DNA of 64,000 nucleotides from Dromiciops gliroides (Eukaryota > Chordata > Mammalia > Microbiotheria > Microbiotheriidae), in the NCBI RefSeq assembly GCF_019393635.1, contig NC_057862.1, positions 700,727,825 to 700,791,824 of the forward strand, written 5' to 3'. Of the stretch, positions 56,461-64,000 are shown one piece after another. The notes under the pieces are model-generated. The model saw nothing but the letters and a program-made list of their open reading frames with translations. It did no database searches and was not told where the DNA came from. Made by a program: the position numbers and the translations under genes. The number at the start of each line of letters is the position of its first letter. Position 1 is the first letter of the stretch.

Positions 56461-59275
56461 CATCAAACGAACAAAGAAAACCAAATTATTGTTATCGAAA
56501 ATGAAAGGGTGAGTGCACAACCAAAGAAGATCAATTGAAAGCAGTATTACAAATTATCTTGCCCAATTATATGCCAATAAAACTGATAATCCACATGAAA
56601 TGGATGAATAGTTACAAAAATATAAAGTGTCCAGATTAACAGAAAATGCAGTAGAATCCTTAAATAACCCTATCTTAAATAAATTGAACAATCCATAAAT
56701 GAGCTCCCAGGACCAGACAGGCTTACAAGTGAATCCTACTGAACATTTAAAGAACAATTAATTCTAGTACTGTGAAAATAGGTAGAAGAGTCTGACCAAA
56801 TTCTTCCCCTGACACAAATATGGTTTTGATACCTCAACTAGGAAGAACAAAAACAGAGGGAGAAAACTCTAGATCAACCTCCCTAATCAACATTGATGCA
56901 AAAAAGAAATGGAAATAAAATATGAGCAGGGAAATTATAAGCAATTTACTACAAAAATCATACACTGTTCTCAGGCTGGACTTATATAAGGAATGCAGGG
57001 CTGATTCATACAATATTAGGAGGGAAACTCAGCAGAATAGAGCAAAACAACAAAAATCAGAGGATTGTATCAACAAATTCAGAAAAATTTTGACAAAACA
57101 TAGCACCCATTCCTATTAAAAACTCTAGAAAGAACAGGAATAAACGAAGCTTTCCTTAAAATGATTAAGTAGTATCTATCTATCTAAAATAAGAGCAAGC
57201 ATAATCTGTCATGAGGATAAACTAGAAGCCCTTCCAATAAGATAGGGAATGAAAGAAGAATGTCTGTTATCACTGGTGTTACTGAATACTGCACTTAGCA
57301 CGATAGCAATTAGACAAGATAAGACAATGCGGGAATAAGCACAGGTGATGAAACCAAGCTAGCACTTTTTGAGGATGACAGAATGGCTTAAGCAACCCCC
57401 TAGAGAATCCACTAAAAAACTACTCAAAACAATGAACAATATTAGCAAAGTTGCAGGATATAAAATAAACCCATAGAAATCAGCAACATTTCTCCATATT
57501 ACTAAAATAACAAAAATCAAAACCAAAAGGAAGAGACAAAGAGAAGGTCCATTTAAAAGAACTGCAGACAGCGCACAATGCTTCAAGTCTACCCGCCAAG
57601 ACACACACAAGAACTCTATGATGTACGAACATAATTACAGCATACTCTAGAGCCAGAGGAAAACTAAATGCTCATGGGTGGGCTAACTCAACATCATAAA
57701 AATGGCAATACCACCTAAATTACTTTACTTATTCAGTGCCATATCAAACTACCAAAGAATTACTTTTTTTAGAGCTAGAAAAAATAATAAAATTCATCTG
57801 GAGGAATAAAAGGTCAAGAATATCAAGGCAATCAATGAAAAATAATGTAAAGAAAAGAGGACTACCAATACCAGATCTCAAATTTTATTACCAAATGGTA
57901 ACCATCGAAACAATCTGATATTGGATAAGAAATAGCATGACTGATCAATGGAACAGATGAGGTACACAATATAGAGAAGCAAATGAGCATAATAACCTCA
58001 TGGCTGATATACCCAAAGATCCCAGCTATTGTGGTAAGAATTCGCTATCTGACAAAAACTGCAGGAAAAACTGGAAGTAGTCTGGCAGAAACTAGGCACT
58101 CTCACACCATACACTAAGAGCAGCTCAAAATGGGGACATGATTTAGACATCAATGGTGATATAAGCAAATGAGGGGAACGTGGAGAAAAATGCCTATAAA
58201 ATCGATCAAGAGGGGAAGAAGAGTTCGTGACAAAACAACAGATAGAGAAGGTCACAGGAGGTAAAATGGATAATCTTGATTTGGTTTGGGGGTTTTTTTG
58301 GTGGGGCAGTGAGGGTTCTAAGTGACTTGCCCAGGGTCACACAGCTAGTAAGTATCTAAGGCCGGATTTGAACTCAGGTCCTACTGTAGCCAGGGCCAGT
58401 CCTTTATCCACTGTGCCACCTGGCTGTCCCTAAGTTTCTCTGATAATTGATAAATGGTCAAGGAATATGAAGAAGCAGTTTTCAGAGGAAGAAGTCAAGC
58501 TATCAATAGTCATGAGAAAAGAAAATGTTCTAACTCATTAAAAGCCAGAGAAACACAAATCAAAACTAAGGTACCCCCTCAAACCCATCAGATTGGCTAA
58601 GATGACAGAAAAGGAAAATCACAAATTCTGAAAGGTATGAAGGAAAGTCAGGACACAAATGCATTCCTGGTAGAATGAAAACTAGCTCATCCATTCTGGA
58701 GAGCAATTTGGAACTGGGCCCAAAGGGTTAGAAAACAGTCTACACCCTTTGACCGTAATATCACTGCTACGTTTATACTCCAAGAGAGCAACAGAAAAGG
58801 AAAAGGTACCGAAATACAGAGCAGCCTTTTGTGGTGGTAAAATCTTGGTGACTGAAGGGATGCCCATCAATTGGGGAATATCTGAACAAGGTCTAGAATA
58901 GCAATGTGATGGAATACTTTTATGCTCTAAGGAATGAAGGGGAAGCTCTCTGAAAAACCTGGGAAGACTTAGATAAACTGATGCAAAGTGAAGTGAGCAG
59001 AACCAGAACACTGCACACTGTAACAGCAACATTGTAACAATGATCAACAGTGAAAGACTTATCTGCTTTGATAATGACCTAAGACACCTCCAAAGGACCC
59101 AGGATGAAAAATGGGATCCACCTCCAGAGAACTGATGGCCTCCCAGTGCAGGAAGAAGCCTATTTTTTCCTATTTCTAGAACATGGCAGAAACGTTTTAC
59201 ATGAATTCATATACATAATGGTTGTGGGGAAGGAAATAGGGGTAGGGAATTAATTTTTTTTGGAGGGCGGAGAAA
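56460..59275 (+). repeat. 5'-truncated L1 (ORF2 3' half and tail), SINE nested
   Basis: A broken frame at 57736-57918 reads IIKFIWRNKRSRIS and RGLPIPDLKFYYQ, the C-terminal part of L1 ORF2. The 3' tail (58860-59270) has CCATCAATTGGGGAATATCT and GAGCAGAACCAGAACACTGC. Several stops and frameshifts; not active. A SINE at 58283-58432 interrupts it, and roughly 100 bases of L1 seem missing at that point. Confidence 0.85.
58283..58432 (-). repeat. Marsupial MIR-like SINE, reverse, inside L1
   Basis: AAGTGACTTGCCCAGGGTCA, CACAGCTAGTAAGTATCTAA, GGCCGGATTTGAACTCAGGT and CTGTGCCACCTGGCTGTCCC are the reverse complement of the SINE. Confidence 0.93.
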
Positions 59276-59360
59276 AGTCTGACCACATCCCCTCTCTTCT
59301 CAACCATGCTGGTGGCTCCCTCTTGCCTCCAGGATCAAATATAAAATTCTTCCTATCTTC

Positions 59361-60423
59361 TGTAAAAAAAATTAATAATAATTAGCTAATCCAATCTGGA
59401 AAAATTTATAATTTTGGACTTATGAAAAATTATAGGTTTAGAGAAGTTATAAGTGGGCTGTAAGTCCCTTTGTGGTCGCCATTCAAATGTAAAAATATTT
59501 TGAATGACTAGGGCTAATTTGGGGGGCTAATCTGACTGGAGGACTAAATCTTTCTGAGTGGAAGACTAATCTGGGGACTGTTGACTAACTGGCTATCTGA
59601 CTGCTGGTAATTTAATATGGGCCGTTTATAAAATTCCCCACACTGCTCCCAAATTGATAAGCAAAGGATTAAGAAGCCTCTTAGCTAAATAATCAAAGCA
59701 GAGTTTATTTATGAGATACTATTGAAAATTAAGAATACAGGGAAATAAAATGTACAACCAGGCCTCAGCTGCCTCTTGCCTCAGGGCACTCAGGTCCTTT
59801 ATTCTAACTCAGAGCCCCTTTCACTTTGTAAATCCCCCTGCTTCTCACTTTCCTCTCCTCACTGCCACTGCTGAACCCATGTTTCTCTCTCACCAACCTT
59901 CTGTCTGTCTGCTCCGTCAGTCTGCCCTTCGGCCTCTCTTTTCCCTGCTCCTAGTCCTTCTCGTCCTCTCCTGTGTCCTTGTAGCCCCGTCTCTAGTCTG
60001 CCGCGCTCCAACCTTTCTAATCTTGTCAGCTGCCGCTTGACCTCTTCTCCCCCCTTCTCTAGTCAGAATCCCCCTGAGTCTAACCCCCAGGTCTACATAT
60101 ACCTTTTCTTCTCTCCACTCAAATCTCGGGGCTTTTTGCACCCACCCACCAAGCTAATCCTCCAGCCAGGGCTATGGCTGGGGCCTGGGGCACGTCCAAG
60201 GATCCCGTGCCTCAGCACAGGCTATCTGGGATCTCTCAGATAGCTCCGCTCAGGTCGGAGGGAGCTGGGGGCTTCCCCCAGCTGTCTGACCTGGCTTCTT
60301 GTACAGCCCACGGGGCTTTTTGTCTCAGCTGAAGCAGAGGGGGAGGGGAAGAGACCCTGAGGGCCTAAGGCTTTCCAATCTCAGCCCAAAGGTAGGGTCC
60401 CCAAATCAAAATAAATTTCCACA
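59361..60423 (-). repeat. Solo LTR of an endogenous retrovirus, reverse
   Basis: About 1,063 bases. On the minus strand it starts TGTGGAAATTTATTTT, has a TATA-like GGTATATGTAG near 60095 and AATAAA signals near 59800 and 59706, and ends in ACA after an AT-rich stretch. The 4-base CTTC lies on both sides (59357-59360, 60424-60427). No internal retroviral sequence adjoins it. A 74-codon frame within (59917-60141 minus) is Arg-rich chance sequence. Confidence 0.7.
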
Positions 60424-60680
60424 CTTCTTAGCCTTCTTACATGGCTCCTCAACTCCTGCCCTTAGGACAGTCGTCCTCGACTCCATCTCACAAGGCTGAT
60501 CTGAGGTGTCTGTAACATCTCTCCAAGACGCCCCCTTCTCGCCTCATGCCTAGACATGGGCAATAGCTGCTGTGGGACTGGCCTGCTTCCCTCTCTCCCC
60601 ATGCCAGTCCATCCGCCATCAATCCACCAACCTGACCATGTCACTTCCCTGCTCCCCAGACCTTCCCAAATTCTCCATTT

Positions 60681-61141
60681 TTTAAAAAATTCTCAACAAA
60701 CATTTATTTTATTTTCCATTTACATGTAAGGGTAGTTTTCAACATTCATTTTCATAAGATTTAGAGTTCCAAATTTTTCTCCCTCCCTTTCCTCCCCACT
60801 CCACAAGATCGCAACCAGGTTATATATGTACAATCCACAAGTGTTCTTTTTATCAGTTCTTTCTATAGGAGTGCATAGTAAGCTTCCTCATTAGTTCCTT
60901 GGGATTGTCTTAGATCATTGCACTGCTGAGCGTAGTTAAGTCATTCACAATTATTCATTGAGCAATACTGCTGTCACTACGCACAATGTCCTCTCAGCTC
61001 TGCTCACTTCACTATACATCGATGTATACATCAATTAGTCTTTCCAGGTTTTTGGGGGATCATCCTGTTTGTCATTTCCTACAGCACATGACCATTCCAC
61101 TACAATCATATAGCACAGCTGTTTCCATCATTCCTCAATTG
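60681..61141 (-). repeat. L1 3' fragment, reverse
   Basis: TCTCAACAAACATTTATTTT, CATGTAAGGGTAGTTTTCAA, CAACATTCATTTTCATAAGA, ATCATCCTGTTTGTCATTTC. Nearly the same as 39515-39840. CTCCATTT occurs on both sides (60673-60680, 61142-61149). Confidence 0.85.
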
Positions 61142-62206
61142 CTCCATTTATTTTTGATGCCTTACATAGCCTGGCTCCTTCCCCAGTCTCCTCCCAGAGA
61201 TACTGAACCTCGGCTATTCCTGGCACGAGACACTTCGGCCCCTGAGTGGGTTTTCAGTCACCCCTGCTTAGAATACTCCCCCGTCTACTCTGGCTTGGCC
61301 TCTGGGCTTCCTTTTAGTCTCAGAACCAGCCCCGCCTTCCACAAGAAGTCCTTCCTTCCCAGTTCCCTTCCACATCATGTGTTTCCACTGAGGTTTATCT
61401 CCAGGTCTAGCACACAACTTATCTTCCCACAGCTGTTTGTATGCTGTCTCCCCCCACCGGACAGTGAGCACCTTGAGGGCAGGGACTGTCTTTGGCCTTT
61501 CCTTGTATCCTTGGTGCTCAGCCCAGGGTCTGGCACCAGGAAAATGTCTAATTAACACCTTAATAAAATGCCAAAATAAAATTTTCCTAAGATCTAACTA
61601 AGTTTGATGACGTCTCCCCCATATTCGAAAATGTGCGGTGACTCCAGTCACCTTGTGGACAAAATTCCTCCACCTGGCATTTACAACTCTCCTCAGCTGG
61701 GCTGCAGCCTCCCTACCCATCCACCCAACTCCTGCCCCATGCTCACACCACAGGCCTTCTGGCTACTTTCCAAAGCTTGGCCCTGGAGTCCTCCTTGGGC
61801 AGGGCATTCCCAGCCCGCCTCCCAGACCAAAGGGCACCACACATGTAAAAGCACTCTGCACCTCTCAAGGACCCACTGAAATCCCAGCTAGCCAGTACCA
61901 CCAGCCAGCTACAACCATTCACACAAGTCACCAAGGTGCCCCCGTCCTCCATGGTCTCGCCTAGGAGTCCTCTTCAATTCAAGAAAAGGGAAGTTCCTGT
62001 GTTCTTCCCCCGAGAGGGGAAGCAGGGTGCCTGCAGACACAAAGGAGAGGCCAAAGAGAGGTCCCGGACCCCCCCTTCACCAAGAAGGCTTGGGAGCAGC
62101 TGACAGGAGACTCAGGGAAGGCACTGTGGCTTCATGGAGGAGAAAAGGGAGCTGCCATATTGGCAAAATTGAGGCACACCACGCCCAGAGAACAGGAAGC
62201 ACCCAC

Positions 62207-62318
62207 CGATTTGTCAAGTATCATTGGGTCCACATCTGCCAAGCTGGCACCAACTTTGACGCGTTCTCGCAGAATGCCGCTGGCTAAATCTTCTGCTCTA
62301 AAGTTCATTGGCAAACAC
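62207..62318 (-). CDS. ATAD2B: ATAD2B coding exon B: linker arm of the first AAA+ domain
   Basis: Encodes residues 34-70, starting CLPMNFRAEDLASGIL and ending DPMILDKS. The first base completes an Arg codon from exon A, and the exon ends on a codon boundary. Acceptor TGTCCCGCAG; donor TCG/GTGGGT. In AAA+ proteins this segment leads into the nucleotide-binding core. Human has N-I where this sequence has I-L in the DPM..DKS stretch, a small local difference. The donor lies beside a possible shifted site, but the next exon starts with the Val codon, so the cut after TCG is the one that keeps frame. Confidence 0.95.
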
Positions 62319-63677
62319 CTGCGGGACAGAAAGAGGCCAGGTAAGTCACAGGAGGGAAGACCCCCACCCTTGGGGCTCAGCACCAGGTCCCAGAACATCG
62401 GGCTCCCATTGGAAAAAGCGGCCCTACAAAGACACCTGAAAAGTGGGTCATTTTCTGGCCAAGCTGAGTGAGGAGAATTAAAGGGAAGAGTGTGCATCTC
62501 CCATGGAGACCAAGGCGGCTTGTGAAGAGGGAGGGCATTTGTCCTGCGCCGAGCGTCCAGCCATAAAATGGAAAAGTGAGCCCCTTAGCTCCACAAGCGT
62601 GCTTCTCAGCACCTGGGGGGAGGCATGCTCAATCATTCAGGACACCAGAAACAAATCTGAGAGATTTCTGCCCTTCTTAAAAAGAAGTCCTGGCCAAGCG
62701 AGGCCGCGTCCGCTTTGCCCAGCCAGGCTGCTTTCTAACTACGAAGGCCTCGGCCAAGGGCAGCTCCTGCAGTCTCCTTCTGCCATCCTAGGTCTCGACC
62801 GGTCCTATCTTTGCCTCAAACCTGCTCAGCAGAACAGATGGAAAACTGCCCAAAAGTCTCTCCTGGGGCAATCCAAGGCTAAGGAGAGAAGCTCTGAGAG
62901 CCACTGTTGTTCTGGGAGTGTGCCAAGCTGTAGCTGCAGACACGCCCTAATGGGGACAATGACAACTGGCAGCTGGAGGGCAGTCGGCCCACGCGATACT
63001 CATAACAGCTATTATCTCCCTGTTACAGATGTGGGAACAGGCCAACCACGACTGGGTGACCTGCGCAGGGACCCCAGCTACAAGGCATCCGAGGCTGGAT
63101 TTGGGTGCAGGCACTGGTGAACACGCCTCTCCTCCCCTCAGAACAGGGCTTGCTATGCCCCTTAGACCAAGGGACTCCAGGGGTGAGTCTGCCCCAGCTG
63201 ACCTCGGACCTCCAGCTCCACAAGCCAATGACTCCAGACCCTTCAGCAGAAGGGATGGCCCTTGGGGATCCCACCCACCAGCTTTCTGGTCAGTGGAGCC
63301 TGAGGTCTAGGAGGACCACACACACTTGCTTTCCCCAGGTCTAAGGGTCAGACACTCCCTTAGGGAACTGGGGAATTCCAAGCTCACGATCAATTCCTTC
63401 GATCAGATCAGAAACCAGCAAGCAGGAGTTAATGGGGGTCAGAGAACAAGCCATGGTGCCGAGACCAGACCTTCTCTGGACCTCAACGTGCCGGCGCACC
63501 CTTGTTCGCCCAGACCGGACAGCTAGGATGTGAGGGTGGCTCTAGGGCAGACCTAAGCGTCCAAGGGATCCCCAAAGAAGAGCCAGCCTTCCGCAAAGAC
63601 CATCGCCCAGAGCCAGCCCTCCCGTGGCCCTCCCGTGGCTGGTCCTAGGCCGACCTGCCTCCAAAGAGCTGACAAAC
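62319..63677 (-). other. ATAD2B: ATAD2B intron A-B
   Basis: 1.36 kb, GC-rich. A MIR fragment in reverse near 62965-63115 (ACAGCTATTATCTCCCTGTT, GATGTGGGAACAGG). No gene seen; the 205-codon plus-strand frame at 62503-63120 crosses the MIR and is rejected. Confidence 0.75.
62965..63115 (-). repeat. MIR-type SINE fragment
   Basis: ATAACAGCTATTATCTCCCT, TGTTACAGATGTGGGAACAG and GAGGCTGGATTTGGGTGCAG follow the reverse complement of MIR. Confidence 0.65.
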
Positions 63678-63776
63678 CTGTTCCTAGCCCTGGCCATGCT
63701 CTTGGACTTCCTTCTCTCGAAGCGTTCTTCGTCAGAGGAGGTCGTGTCACTGCTGTGAATGGCGTGCTTCTTTCTC
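63678..63776 (-). CDS. ATAD2B: ATAD2B coding exon A: basic Ser-rich linker before AAA1
   Basis: This exon encodes residues 1-32 and two bases of residue 33, reading RKKHAIHSSDTTSSDEERFE and then a basic stretch ending RARN. The acceptor is a pyrimidine tract ending TTGCACAG, and the donor is CAG/GTTTGT. The segment is the charged, probably disordered linker between the N-terminal acidic region and the first ATPase domain. It is nearly identical to human ATAD2B as I remember it, which fixes gene, strand and frame. It is the most 5' exon in the window; the next one upstream must be to the right of 64000. The ends of the open frame around it are intron and are not coding. Confidence 0.95.
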
Positions 63777-64000
63777 CTGTGCAAAAGAGCCAAACTGAGT
63801 CAGAACTGTGAGCCTCCCAGCACAAACCCGAAGGAGAGACAGCGAAAAGCAGTGCGACCTTATGACCCCGAGGAAACACGGGGGGGGGGGGGGGTGTTGT
63901 TGCCTGGGCCCACCAAGGTTGCCCTCCCCCTCTCTAGGCCACAGACACCCTGCACACCACCTCCGGGGGCAGCGTCAGGGGCCTGCTGGCAGGGGGTACA
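63777..64000 (-). other. ATAD2B: Intron upstream of exon A, cut by the window edge
   Basis: Contains a long G-run on the plus strand near 63879-63894. No exon recognised before the edge. Confidence 0.7.

Larger units (their letters stand above)
59275..61565 (+). repeat. L2/CR1-type LINE split by an LTR and an L1 piece
   Basis: Three parts can be joined in order. 59275-59360 has GGTGGCTCCCTCTTGCCTCC and AGGATCAAATATAAAATTCT; the second part is 60428-60672. The third is 61142-61565, with CTTACATAGCCTGGCTCCTT, CACAAGAAGTCCTTCCTTCC, GAGGGCAGGGACTGTCTTTG and CTCAGCCCAGGGTCTGGCAC. Old element, no intact frame. Confidence 0.65.
51512..62206 (-). other. ATAD2B: ATAD2B intron B-C, transposon-rich
   Basis: The longest intron here (10.7 kb), between the linker arm and the AAA1 core. 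L1 sequence at 52.08-52.8 and 56.46-59.27 kb, L2/CR1-type remnants at 53.26-53.66, 56.02-56.46 and 59.28-61.56 kb, and a solo LTR at 59.36-60.42 kb. 53.7-56.0 kb is GC-rich and mostly unassigned. Confidence 0.8.

Noticed and set aside
57736..57918. A 60-codon frame reading like a conserved protein
   Set aside because: It is the C-terminal part of L1 ORF2 (FIWRNKR and LKFYYQ words) in a broken element, not a host gene.
59917..60141. Arg-rich 74-codon minus-strand frame
   Set aside because: Lies wholly inside the solo LTR, which does not code for protein.

Overview
This is vertebrate nuclear DNA, almost certainly from a marsupial. The window carries a dozen or so copies of a MIR-related SINE with the head GGGGCAGCTAGGTGGCGCAG and a tRNA-like body, of the kind abundant in Australian marsupials (WALLSI/WSINE-type; exact family name not checked). 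It also holds marsupial-type L1 3' ends, LTRs, and old MIR and L2/CR1-class remnants. There is no prokaryotic gene organisation, and nearly all long open frames are chance frames or simple repeats.

The window holds one protein-coding gene, ATAD2B, on the minus strand, running from right to left. I can place 20 consecutive coding exons, from 63776 down to the stop codon at 5571-5573. All have GT donors and AG acceptors, and the reading phase is consistent at every junction. Together they encode the last 1,115 residues of the protein. The roughly 340 N-terminal residues and the promoter lie beyond the right edge. The order of parts is: basic Ser-rich linker, first AAA+ ATPase domain (intact Walker A, Walker B, sensor 1, arginine fingers), acidic linker, second degenerate AAA+ domain, bromodomain split over three exons, a long acidic disordered tail exon, and a conserved C-terminal helical segment. 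A 3' UTR of about 3.1 kb ends at an AATAAA signal (2455-2460, minus). Residue numbers below count within the 1,115 residues seen here.

Positions 1-2436 lie downstream of the gene and hold a (CAGG/CAGA)n array, G-runs and a MIR fragment. In human the gene on this side is KLHL29, tail to tail, but none of it is visible here. The 5' half of the window (5.5-27 kb) is GC-rich with compact introns and many purine or C/G runs. It includes a 0.65 kb GGAA array in the intron within the bromodomain. Two related LTRs sit at 29.5-31.1 kb. Intron 38960-47873 and intron 51512-62206 carry most of the L1 sequence, with SINEs and a 1.06 kb solo LTR nested in older elements.

I do not see a new multi-gene system. 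The points most worth a second look are the altered acetyl-lysine shelf motif in the bromodomain, the structured G/C tracts in the 3' UTR, the GGAA array, the GC-driven drift of the C-terminal tail, and an unassigned 2.5 kb block at 11.75-14.3 kb.
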